DNA from: Clostridia bacterium
GTDB lineage: Bacteria > Bacillota > Clostridia > Oscillospirales > Acutalibacteraceae
Length of the DNA: 64,000 nucleotides
NCBI GenBank assembly: GCA_017428525.1
Contig: JAFRQQ010000018.1
Coordinates: 78,300-142,299, forward strand
Direction: 5' to 3'
Both the position numbers and the translations under genes were made by a program. Below are positions 35,045-42,286 of the stretch, piece by piece. The notes below the pieces were generated by a model. The model did not search any database. It saw only the letters and a list, made by a program, of their open reading frames with translations, and was not told the origin of the DNA. Every line of letters starts with the position of its first letter. The first letter of the stretch is position 1.

Positions 35045-37009
35045 TCAGTCGATCAATTGAAACGTCATCGGTTTCCCGGCTTCCAGTGGCGTTTCCGTTT
35101 TGCCGTCGAAAAACACCCCGCCGGGCACGGTGGCGGTCACCGTCACGGTCGGCCGTTGATACGTCAGCCGCACCTCGCCCGCGCCGACGGGCACGGTCGC
35201 GTCAAACGACTGCCAGCTTCCCGGCTGCGGCGCAACACGGAAGGCGCTGCCGCCGACGCCGGTCGGCCGCACGCCCGCCACATAGCGGCAAAGCAGCAGG
35301 ATCGGCCCGCAGCCCCAGGCGTGGCAGAGCGATTTGCCGAAGGGCGCGCCGTACATGGCATAATGCGCCGCGCCGGACTGCGTCGGGTCGAACGCTTCCC
35401 AGACGGCGGTCGCGCCGGCCTGCAGCATCCCGCCCCAATAGGAAAGGATATAGGCCTGCGCCGCGGCAATTTTGCCGGCCTCGCACAGCGCAAGCAGTTC
35501 ATAGAGCTTGAAATACGGCGTTGTGATCGCCGGAAGCGCCGGATTCAGCAGCGCGTTTTCGATCACCCGCCGCTTCTGCGCGCCCTCCACCAGTTCATAT
35601 AAAACGGCGAAGCTGTTGGTCTGCCGGGTGACAAAGCGCCGGCCGGAGGAGAAGGAATCCACAAACGCGCCCTTTTCCTCATCCCAGAAATCCTTCAGAA
35701 TGCGTTCCTTCAGCGCCGCGGCGGCCGCGCTGCTGCCGTCCGGCTCATCCATGACCCGGGAGAGCGCCGCCATGGCAAGGTGGGTTTTCCAGAGCACGAT
35801 CTGCTCGAAGCAGACGGGATCCTCCTTGTCGAGCTCGCCCCAGTCCACAAAAATCCAGTCGCCCTGCCGCCGGACCGCATAGCCGTTTTCGTCCAGCCGG
35901 GAAACCAGAAACGCATACAGCGCCTTGACGTTTTCCCAGACCTGCCGCACAAAGGCGCGGCGCCCGGTGGCTGCGTAATGCTCCCAAAGGGAAATGATCA
36001 GAAACGCGGTATAATCGTTGATGGTATTGATATGCCGCCGATAGGGCGGCTTGCCGAGCAGGGCTGTGATCGTGCGCTCCGTGACGGACGGATCATTGTA
36101 AAGATACCGCGCGATCATGAAAGACTGATACGCGTCTCCCGACCAGACCCAGCGGTCGCGCTTGATGCCGTCCAGGAAGAATTCCCGCGTATTCAGGTGG
36201 AACGTGCGCACGCAAAGCGCCCAGATTTCATTGAGCGTCGGCACATCGGACGCAAAGGATGCTTTGTCCTCGATCGGCAGATACTCCTCACGCGCCGTGA
36301 GCGCGGTCTCGGCTGCCCGGTCGCCGCAGACGGCGATATAGCGGAAGGCCCGCGCGGGCCGCGTCGCTTCGTCCCGGTCCGTCAGCGTTTCCCGTATAAT
36401 TGCATGCGCCGGGTCCAGCGCCTCTGCTCGGCTTTCCCCGTAAACCAGCTGCACCGACGCGCCGGCGGGCAGCGTGACCTCCGCCGGTCCGAATGCCTCC
36501 TGCCCGAAATCGTAAAGCACGCCGTTTGCAATCGGTTCAACGGAAACCGGCGAGAGCGCGCGGTAAGCGAACGGAAACACGGCGGGATTATCCGCGGCGG
36601 AGCAAAACGCAGGCGCGCAGGCTGCCGGAACCGGCTGCGCGTCATAGCGTTCGGCCATCCAGCTTTCGTCCGTCACAAGCAGCTCGGAATCGATAAAGAG
36701 CGCGGGAAAGGCGTCAAAATCAAAGAGCTCCACCGCAAGATCGCAGCGGCCCGCTTGCACCGGGATCGGCGCGTTGACGGGATACAGCTGCGCCCCGAGG
36801 CGCACCATGCCCCTGCCGCGGGTCACGGCGGTGAAAACGCCGTCGCGCTGCACCGTGAAGCTTTTCAGAAACCGCACGCTGACCTCCGGCCGGCTGACGT
36901 GCCAGACGCAGGGATAATCGCAACCCAGCTCCTGCCGCCGGAAGGACAGCAGCATATGATGATAGATCTCAAATTCGCCCGGATACCAGATCCACTTTGC
37001 CTGTTTCAC
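35045..37009 (-). CDS. GH78-like alpha-L-rhamnosidase, cytosolic
   Basis: A 654-residue protein. It has an N-terminal beta-rich region (AKWIWYPGEFEIYHH) and an (alpha/alpha)6 catalytic domain with FFLDGIKRDRWVWSGDAYQS, the GH78 block carrying acidic catalytic residues. Also present are QGDWIFVDWGELD and a C-terminal beta-sandwich. No signal peptide, so it acts on imported rhamnosides. The start is taken as the GTG at 37009, preceded by GGGAGGAAACT; 11 upstream codons lack a site. A strong promoter lies 75 bases upstream, so it is probably the first gene of the long leftward run. Confidence 0.8.
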   Translation of the reverse strand: MKQAKWIWYPGEFEIYHHMLLSFRRQELGCDYPCVWHVSRPEVSVRFLKSFTVQRDGVFTAVTRGRGMVRLGAQLYPVNAPIPVQAGRCDLAVELFDFDAFPALFIDSELLVTDESWMAERYDAQPVPAACAPAFCSAADNPAVFPFAYRALSPVSVEPIANGVLYDFGQEAFGPAEVTLPAGASVQLVYGESRAEALDPAHAIIRETLTDRDEATRPARAFRYIAVCGDRAAETALTAREEYLPIEDKASFASDVPTLNEIWALCVRTFHLNTREFFLDGIKRDRWVWSGDAYQSFMIARYLYNDPSVTERTITALLGKPPYRRHINTINDYTAFLIISLWEHYAATGRRAFVRQVWENVKALYAFLVSRLDENGYAVRRQGDWIFVDWGELDKEDPVCFEQIVLWKTHLAMAALSRVMDEPDGSSAAAAALKERILKDFWDEEKGAFVDSFSSGRRFVTRQTNSFAVLYELVEGAQKRRVIENALLNPALPAITTPYFKLYELLALCEAGKIAAAQAYILSYWGGMLQAGATAVWEAFDPTQSGAAHYAMYGAPFGKSLCHAWGCGPILLLCRYVAGVRPTGVGGSAFRVAPQPGSWQSFDATVPVGAGEVRLTYQRPTVTVTATVPGGVFFDGKTETPLEAGKPMTFQLID

Positions 37010-37084
37010 AGTTTCCTCCCGCACTGCGGCGCCGCCGCGCAAATCGACAGCCGCCGCGCAAAACCCATAGATTCATCCATGATA

Positions 37085-37113
37085 ATTATACCAACAATCA
37101 ACCGGTTTTTCAA
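37085..37113 (-). promoter_or_regulatory. Sigma-A promoter of the GH78 gene
   Basis: On the minus strand, TTGAAA (37108-37113), 17 bases, then TATAAT (37085-37090), with an extended TGG before the -10 box. Confidence 0.85.
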
Positions 37114-37153
37114 TCTTTTTTTATATAAAGTTGATAGATTCTTATATTTGAGA

Positions 37154-37187
37154 TAAAAAAATACAGCCGGCGCGGGTTTCCGGCTGT
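37154..37187 (-). terminator. Second terminator after the RiPP-like operon
   Basis: On the minus strand ACAGCCGG and CCGGCTGT (37180-37187 with 37163-37170) form a stem with a nine-base loop, followed by ATTTTTTTA. Confidence 0.85.
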
Positions 37188-37226
37188 CCGCCACGGGGCG
37201 TGTGCGCTGCGCGGCGTTTCGGGCGC

Positions 37227-37273
37227 AAAAAAGCCGGGCTTTCAAATCGTGAACGATGAAAGCATCCGGCTTT
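37227..37273 (-). terminator. First terminator after the RiPP-like operon
   Basis: A long hairpin on the minus strand (AAAGCCGG ... CCGGCTTTTTT, with inner pairing GCTTTCA/TGAAAGC-like) begins seven bases after the ABC exporter stop and ends in six Ts. Confidence 0.88.
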
Positions 37274-37279
37274 GGTGTA

Positions 37280-39001
37280 TTATTCAGTTGCAGCGGCGTC
37301 CGCTGCGCATTCCCGGCTGTATTCAAAGCCGTGGGGCGTCACGCGGATGATCTGATCGGCATATTTGAGCGCCGCGTGCCGGTGCGTCACGCACAGGACG
37401 GTGGGGTGATGCGGCAGGGCGGCGATGGAGGTCAGGATCCGCTTTTCCGAATCGTGATCCAGCGCCGAGGTCGCCTCATCCAGGATCAGCACCGCCGGCT
37501 GCGTCATCAGCGCGCGGGCGATGGAAATGCGCTGTGCCTGCCCGGTGGACAGACCGGCGTTGCGCTCGCCGATGCGGGAGTGGATGCCGTGCGGCATCGC
37601 GTCCACGAAATCCAGCGCGTCCGCAAGGCGCAGCGCCTCGCGCGCCTGCTCCTCATCCGCGTTGTCAACGCCGAAGCAGACGTTGTCCAGGATCGTGCCG
37701 CTGAAGAGCGTGTTGCCCTGCGGCACATAGCCCATCCTGCGCCGCAAGGCGCGGCCGGCAGGGTAGGACTTGCCGTCGGGCGTGATGTATGCGATCTCGC
37801 CGGTCTGCGGCGTAAGCAGATGCATCAGCAGGTGCAGGAGCGTGGTCTTGCCGCCGCCCGAGGGGCCGACGATGACCGCGATCTCGCCCGGCTCTATGTC
37901 ACAATGAAAATGATTGATCACCTTTTCGTCGCGGCCGGGGTACTGGAAGTTCAGATCCCGCGCCACGATGCGGAAGGCGTCGCCTTCCGGCGGCTCCCCG
38001 TCCTCCATCTCGCCGGTGTCGCCGATAAACGTCACCTCATCCAGCTTGCCGGCCGAAACGAGGGTGCGCACGAAGGCGGGCAGCGCGGAGGCAAAGCGGG
38101 AGACCGGGCCCTGGATATAGCCCTCGAGCGCGATCAGCATCGACAGCGTGCCGTAGGTGACGACGCCCCGGTGCAGATTCATCAGCGACCAGCCGAAGAC
38201 CAGCAGGTAGCCGGCGTTGAAGAAGACGTCCATACCGGTGCCGGTGACGCAGGAGAAGCGGTTTTTCTTTCGCAGCGCATCCACCTTGGCATGATACAGC
38301 TGCTCCAGATGCGCGGACTGCGCGTCCTCCCTGCACATCGCCTTGACCACCGCCAGGTTGTTGCACAGCTCCGTCTGGAACGAGGATTCATCCACGCTCG
38401 CCTGACGCAGATCCTCCTGCAGCGGCATCATCCGCAGGCGCAGGAGCAGCATCGTGACCGCCGAGACCGCGCCGCCGGCCAGCAGAACCAGCAGGATCTC
38501 CCGGTTGACGGTGAACACGATGCAGGCGGTCACCAGCAGCTGCAGCGCCGCGCCGACCAAACCCGGGAAGACGTCGCAGGCAAAGTCGGCAATCTCGGAG
38601 GAATCGCTGGAAATGCGGGTGTTCAGATCACCCACGGACATCGAGGTGACCTTCAGCATCTGCGCCTGCAGCACGGCCTCATAGACCCGCTTGCGCACGC
38701 TGAAGGTGATCTTGACGTAATACATGGAGGTCAGATAGCCGAGAATGCCGCCGCCGATCGTCCACACGGTGAGCAGCACCGCATACAGCACGAAATGGCC
38801 AGACATATCCTCGGTGGTCGACCGGTCGATCATCTGCTTGACAAAAACGGAGAAGAAGATTCCCATCAGCATCTGCGCGATATTCAGCGCGAGGATGCCG
38901 AGAAGATAAAGCTTGAATTGTTTGACCACCCTTGAGACCCAGGAGAGCAGATAGAGATGCTCCATGAGCACGCGGAATGATTTCCGGATCCGTTCTCTCA
39001 T
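37280..39001 (-). CDS. ABC exporter of the RiPP-like cluster (fused permease and ATPase)
   Basis: A 573-residue half-transporter. Residues 1-~310 form a six-helix type IV exporter domain (LGILALNIAQMLMGIFFSVF; IGGGILGYLTSMYYVKITFS). The ATPase domain follows, with Walker A VGPSGGGKTTLLHL, signature LSTGQAQRISIARAL and Walker B AVLILDEATSALD. It lacks an N-terminal C39 peptidase, so leader removal must come from another protein. Its ATG at 39001 overlaps the kinase stop (ATGA) and is seven bases after AGGAGG. It is the last gene of the operon and the probable exporter of the modified peptide. Confidence 0.9.
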   Translation of the reverse strand: MRERIRKSFRVLMEHLYLLSWVSRVVKQFKLYLLGILALNIAQMLMGIFFSVFVKQMIDRSTTEDMSGHFVLYAVLLTVWTIGGGILGYLTSMYYVKITFSVRKRVYEAVLQAQMLKVTSMSVGDLNTRISSDSSEIADFACDVFPGLVGAALQLLVTACIVFTVNREILLVLLAGGAVSAVTMLLLRLRMMPLQEDLRQASVDESSFQTELCNNLAVVKAMCREDAQSAHLEQLYHAKVDALRKKNRFSCVTGTGMDVFFNAGYLLVFGWSLMNLHRGVVTYGTLSMLIALEGYIQGPVSRFASALPAFVRTLVSAGKLDEVTFIGDTGEMEDGEPPEGDAFRIVARDLNFQYPGRDEKVINHFHCDIEPGEIAVIVGPSGGGKTTLLHLLMHLLTPQTGEIAYITPDGKSYPAGRALRRRMGYVPQGNTLFSGTILDNVCFGVDNADEEQAREALRLADALDFVDAMPHGIHSRIGERNAGLSTGQAQRISIARALMTQPAVLILDEATSALDHDSEKRILTSIAALPHHPTVLCVTHRHAALKYADQIIRVTPHGFEYSRECAADAAATE

Positions 39002-39849
39002 GCGCATCCCTCCTCCTGCCGCATTGCGCGGCGCGCGTATGCCACAGCCACGCGGGCTGCCGCGTCCTCCATCGTGCAGGTCAGCCGCGCGCAGGGCAGC
39101 GCCTGCGCCGTCGGCGCCAGTTCGTTCATCGTGCGCCCCAGCGCGCCGGGCGTGAAATGATCCGCCACCATGCGCTGGGCCAGCAGCGCGAGCTTCTGCA
39201 GCCCGTCGACCGGTTCGGCCCGGTTTTCTTTGCCGCGCTCCAGAAAGAAGACGCCCCCGAGGGGCAGCGCCTCTGCGCGCGCAATGCCAGAGCTGCCGCA
39301 CCAGGGCAGGCCGTGCGCCGTGACCGGGCGTTCGCCGGCAATGACTGCCAGCTGATCGCCGTTGAAATCCTCCGCGCCGAACACCTTGCGCCAGAGCGCG
39401 GCGTGGGTGGTCTTGCCCGTGCCGCTCGGCGCGCTGAACGCATAGACGCGCCCGTCCAGAATGACGGAGGCGCTGTGCAGCACGTAAACGCCCCGTCGCT
39501 GCAGCAGGCAGTAAACGCTGCCCTTGATCGCGTCCATGAGCTCAAACGGCGCGGGGGCGTCGTCCTTCGCGACCGCAATGATTTCAGGCAGCGGCGCATC
39601 CGGGCGCAGGAGCGTGCCGATGATCCGCTCATCCTCGCGGTAGAGCATACGCACCGCATCCGGCCAGACGGTCACGCGTTCTTCCATTTCATAGGTTTCG
39701 CCGCCGGACCGCTGCAGGAGCTCCGCAGCCCCCAGGCGCACGCAGGCCTCCGGCGCGCCCGCAGTGAAATACGGGTGAAAGCCCGGGTCAATCCAGGCGT
39801 CCGGCACGTCCAGACCGATCCGCAGACCGGTCACGTCGATCACGCGCAC
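38998..39849 (-). CDS. HPr-kinase-like protein (RiPP-associated kinase)
   Basis: A 283-residue HprK-related kinase. The P-loop is SAPSGTGKTTHA (Lys146), preceded by VYVLHSASVILDGR with the characteristic His. Later come DFNGDQLAVIAGE and a short C-terminal helical region. It is much like the stand-alone HprK-type proteins in Firmicute lasso-peptide clusters, some of which phosphorylate the peptide's C-terminal Ser. It lacks the HPr(Ser)-specific N-terminal domain. The start is GTG, four bases after the PqqD gene; its ribosome site (GAGGA) lies inside that gene's end. The substrate is probably the adjacent precursor, by analogy. Confidence 0.75.
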   Translation of the reverse strand: MRVIDVTGLRIGLDVPDAWIDPGFHPYFTAGAPEACVRLGAAELLQRSGGETYEMEERVTVWPDAVRMLYREDERIIGTLLRPDAPLPEIIAVAKDDAPAPFELMDAIKGSVYCLLQRRGVYVLHSASVILDGRVYAFSAPSGTGKTTHAALWRKVFGAEDFNGDQLAVIAGERPVTAHGLPWCGSSGIARAEALPLGGVFFLERGKENRAEPVDGLQKLALLAQRMVADHFTPGALGRTMNELAPTAQALPCARLTCTMEDAAARVAVAYARRAMRQEEGCA

Positions 39850-39852
39850 CGC

Positions 39853-40131
39853 TCAGTCCTCGAGCAGGCGCAGTTTGCGCAGCGTGTCGCAGAACGCGCG
39901 GATCTCCGTCTCCAGCGTTGCTTGCTCGGCCGGCGATGCGGGCAGGAATTCCTCCGCCGCGCGGCGCAGCAGCGTCGCCTCGTCCGGCGCGTCCCGCAGG
40001 GCGCCGAGCACCCAGGCGGCGGTGTCGTTGAGCTGATAGACCATGCCGCCGTCGATGACCGCCTGCCCCTGCGGCAGCAGCACCTGCCGCCCGGCGATCT
40101 GTTCGAGCTGATAAGTATCGTTCAGTTTCAT
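39853..40131 (-). CDS. PqqD-family peptide-binding (RRE) protein
   Basis: A 92-residue PqqD-like RiPP recognition element. Marks are YQLEQIAGRQVLLPQGQAVI at the N-terminus and MVYQLNDTAAWVLGALRD, the winged-helix region that grips leader peptides as an extra strand. Such proteins present precursors to modifying enzymes. It starts the downstream half of the operon after the precursor's terminator and is tightly coupled to the kinase. A GGAGG ribosome site precedes it. Confidence 0.88.
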   Translation of the reverse strand: MKLNDTYQLEQIAGRQVLLPQGQAVIDGGMVYQLNDTAAWVLGALRDAPDEATLLRRAAEEFLPASPAEQATLETEIRAFCDTLRKLRLLED

Positions 40132-40157
40132 TTCATTTCCTCCGGAAAAAACCGTGT

Positions 40158-40188
40158 AAAAAAAGAATGGGACCCGTTGGAGGGTCCC
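40158..40188 (-). terminator. Intrinsic terminator between precursor and PqqD genes
   Basis: On the minus strand GGGACCC and GGGTCCC form a stem around a six-base loop, followed by ATTCTTTTTTT. It should cut transcription after the precursor and allow only partial read-through into pqqD-kinase-exporter. Confidence 0.85.
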
Positions 40189-40191
40189 TCC

Positions 40192-40235
40192 GACAGGAAG
40201 ATGGCGCGGGACTTGGCGCCCGCACCATTTCTGTC
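40192..40235 (-). repeat. Large imperfect hairpin in the precursor 3' untranslated region
   Basis: GACAG...CTGTC arms enclose further pairing (GGTGCGGG with CCCGCGCC) around a short loop, just after the precursor stop and before the terminator. It probably stabilises the precursor mRNA. Confidence 0.6.
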
Positions 40236-40259
40236 AGTTGGCGCTGAGAACAGTCTTGC

Positions 40260-40448
40260 TCAGGGATTGTGATGACCACCCTGGCCGTTGCCGTGCCAAT
40301 CACCGTGGCCCTCGCCGTGGTTGTTGCTGTTCTCATTGCCGTCGCCCCAGCGACCGTTGTTGCTGTTGTTGCCGGACTTCTTCGCGAAGACCTGCTCAGT
40401 CTCCAGCGCTGCGATCGCAGTGATCTCGGGGGTCTCAAAATTTCTCAT
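40260..40448 (-). CDS. Putative RiPP precursor peptide, Gly/Asn/His-rich
   Basis: A 62-residue peptide. The leader MRNFETPEITAIAALETEQV contains FETPEI, close to the YxxPxL motif that RRE proteins recognise in lasso leaders. After AKKSG (residue 26) the tail is low-complexity: 36 residues with 10 Gly, 10 Asn, 5 His, 2 Trp, 2 Ser and no Cys, Thr or Lys, ending GGHHNP. The start at 40448 is six bases after GGAG; the ATG four codons earlier sits on the ribosome site. It lies between the S26 peptidase and the PqqD gene, with its own hairpin and terminator. I recognise no named peptide class. Confidence 0.75.
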   Translation of the reverse strand: MRNFETPEITAIAALETEQVFAKKSGNNSNNGRWGDGNENSNNHGEGHGDWHGNGQGGHHNP

Positions 40449-40482
40449 TTTGATCTCCATCCTTTCAAAATGATTTTTCTTT

Positions 40483-40905
40483 TTATTTCTTCACAAGCTC
40501 AAGGAGCCTGCGTCGAAAGCGTTTGGTATGCGTCCAGATCAGGACGTAGACAAGATAGAAAATGTTGCGCGCGGAGAATTCCCTGCCGTTGCGGCAGATG
40601 CGGTCCGCGCGGCCGTAGACGTCGGCCAGCGGAATGCCCCGCTCGACGGAGAGATTGCCGTCCCCCATGATATCGCAGGTTCCGGCGGCTTCGTTTGTCT
40701 GCAGCACCCGGTGCACGACCAGCGTGCCGTTCGCGTCGCGATAGAACACAAGGTCGCCGGCCTTCGGCGCGCCCTGCAGCGGGCCGACCACCACGCTGTC
40801 CGTTTTGCCGTTCAAAAGCGGCAGCATGCTCGTGCCCTGCGGCGTGAGGCGGACTGTGTGCCCCTCGGCGATCAGCGCGACGGTGATGGATGCATCCTCG
40901 ATCAT
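40483..40905 (-). CDS. S24/S26-type (signal-peptidase-like) serine protease with Ser-His dyad
   Basis: A 140-residue protein with the signal peptidase I box LTPQGTSMLPLL (Ser26), then GDLVFYRDANGTLVVHRVL, where His65 replaces the usual catalytic Lys, as in SipW/ER-type signal peptidases. MGDGN supplies the conserved Asp region. A weakly hydrophobic C-terminal segment (NIFYLVYVLIWTHTKRF) may hold it at the membrane. Its start overlaps the nucleotidyltransferase stop (ATGA). It lies directly before the precursor gene, and no C39 or lasso B2 protease is present, so it is the best candidate to remove the leader. Confidence 0.82.
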   Translation of the reverse strand: MIEDASITVALIAEGHTVRLTPQGTSMLPLLNGKTDSVVVGPLQGAPKAGDLVFYRDANGTLVVHRVLQTNEAAGTCDIMGDGNLSVERGIPLADVYGRADRICRNGREFSARNIFYLVYVLIWTHTKRFRRRLLELVKK

Positions 40906-42002
40906 GCCACTTCTCCGCTGAAATCCACTTCGTAATGCCAGAGCAGGCGCATCGCCGCCCAGCCGACGAAGGTGGAAAAGGTGTATTTGTTTTTAAAGAT
41001 CCGCTTGGGCAGCCATTGATACTGGTGGAAGAATTCGCCGTCCCGCTCAATGCAGATATTCGGATAAAACTTCCAGTCGCCGGGCATCCGGCTGATATAC
41101 TGCTCCCAGTAGGTTTCCTGCCCTGCGTTGAACATGAGCCGCAGGAAGGGCTCCATGCTGCAGCCGGTCTTCTTCCAGAAATCCCGGCGCATGCCCAGAT
41201 ACTTCATGCAGAAGCACAGCAGCGCGTTGCAGATGCGGGTGAAGCGCAGCTTGCGGATCATCCGCCGGAAAGCCGCCGCGTCGATCTCCGGCGCATAGCG
41301 GTTGATGAACGCGGTCAGATCCATGAGCATATGCAGCGTCACTGTATGCACCATCAGATGCTTCCCCGCGTGATAGATCAGATAAAGCAGGTGGAGATCC
41401 GGCCTGAGCGTGTCATACCGCCCGTCCGCGGACGGCACGATCGCCTCTTCCGAAAAGCAGCCCTGCGCGCGCAGATACTTGCGCTGCCGGGCGCTCAGAC
41501 GCTGAAAATAGAGGTAATGCGCCTCGATCATCACCCCGGCGGACGTTGCGTAGGTATCCACGCCGCACTGGCCGTGATCCATGTCCCTGTCCATCGGGAT
41601 CTGCAGCTCCTCCATCATCCGGCTGAAGGCTTCCCGCTGCCTGCCGGGCACAAACAGATCGATATCTCCGCTCGTGCGCACGACGTTTGCCGGATAGCAT
41701 TCGTTGATCACCTTGCCCTTGAGTACGGCCGCTTTGATGCCGCGGCTGTGCATTTCGGCAAACAGCAGCAGCAGCGTCTGCTCAAGCGAACGGTGATACA
41801 GCAGATGCCCGAAGGCGTTCTCCGGCTTGCGAAACGGCGCGAGCGTCGGATCCTCGCAGCAGTCGATCATGCTTTCCATCCCGTGGAGATAAAACAGCTG
41901 CCGCATCATGGCGGGCTCCGCCGCGGGCAGCGGCGTGTGCTCCTGATAGAGGATGTGCCGCGCGATCGCCGTCAGGGAATTGATTTGTGCCCGATCGAGC
42001 AT
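40902..42002 (-). CDS. Nucleotidyltransferase-family protein of the RiPP-like cluster
   Basis: A 366-residue protein of the nucleotidyltransferase family found in several Firmicute RiPP clusters (NTP_transf_5 type). Key marks are AAVLKGKVINECYP (Lys95-Gly96) and RTSGDIDLFV with metal-binding Asp113 and Asp115. The remaining C-terminal half is helical. It might nucleotidylate the peptide or a partner. The start at 42002 follows CGGAGGAGG; 46 extra in-frame codons extend into the promoter region. It is the first gene of the operon, behind a TTGACA/TATGAT promoter. Confidence 0.82.
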   Translation of the reverse strand: MLDRAQINSLTAIARHILYQEHTPLPAAEPAMMRQLFYLHGMESMIDCCEDPTLAPFRKPENAFGHLLYHRSLEQTLLLLFAEMHSRGIKAAVLKGKVINECYPANVVRTSGDIDLFVPGRQREAFSRMMEELQIPMDRDMDHGQCGVDTYATSAGVMIEAHYLYFQRLSARQRKYLRAQGCFSEEAIVPSADGRYDTLRPDLHLLYLIYHAGKHLMVHTVTLHMLMDLTAFINRYAPEIDAAAFRRMIRKLRFTRICNALLCFCMKYLGMRRDFWKKTGCSMEPFLRLMFNAGQETYWEQYISRMPGDWKFYPNICIERDGEFFHQYQWLPKRIFKNKYTFSTFVGWAAMRLLWHYEVDFSGEVA

Positions 42003-42111
42003 CCGCCGGCCTCCTCCGAAGCAATCCGGCTTCCCGCAAAGGCAGGCGCCGGTTTGCGTGATTTTGCCTCCAGAAACGGCATCGTTCTGCAGTAAGCTGG
42101 AACTAACAGTT

Positions 42112-42140
42112 ATCATAACACAGCATGCAAAAGATGTCAA
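42112..42140 (-). promoter_or_regulatory. Sigma-A promoter of the RiPP-like operon
   Basis: On the minus strand TTGACA (42135-42140) and TATGAT (42112-42117) are exactly 17 bases apart. Confidence 0.85.
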
Positions 42141-42218
42141 TAATTTTGGTTAAAAAACACCATTCTTGTTATTATTTACAGGTTGTATTTTTTTTTTTTT
42201 GAAAAAGTTGGCATTATT

Positions 42219-42241
42219 GACAAAATACAGGCTTCCGCCTG
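42219..42241 (-). terminator. Weak terminator after the phosphoesterase gene
   Basis: CAGGC-GGAA-GCCTG on the minus strand, followed by TATTTTGTC. The stem is only five pairs. Confidence 0.45.
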
Positions 42242-42286
42242 ACTGCGCGATGCCGGAAACGGCCGCGGCTCTGCGCGGACCCGAGC

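Larger units (their letters stand above)
42003..42286. other. Intergenic region between the RiPP-like operon and phosphoesterase gene
   Basis: This 284-base gap holds the operon promoter, an untranslated leader of roughly 100 bases, a run of 13 Ts at 42188-42200 and the weak terminator of the phosphoesterase gene. I see no gene in it. Confidence 0.6.

Noticed and set aside
37280..42140. Complete lasso-peptide cluster
   Set aside because: The RRE, kinase, nucleotidyltransferase and exporter match, but the lasso cyclase and B2 transglutaminase-like protease are both missing from the locus.
42188..42200. Run of 13 Ts
   Set aside because: There is no GC-rich stem directly before it on the plus strand, so it is not a convincing terminator; probably a slippery tract.
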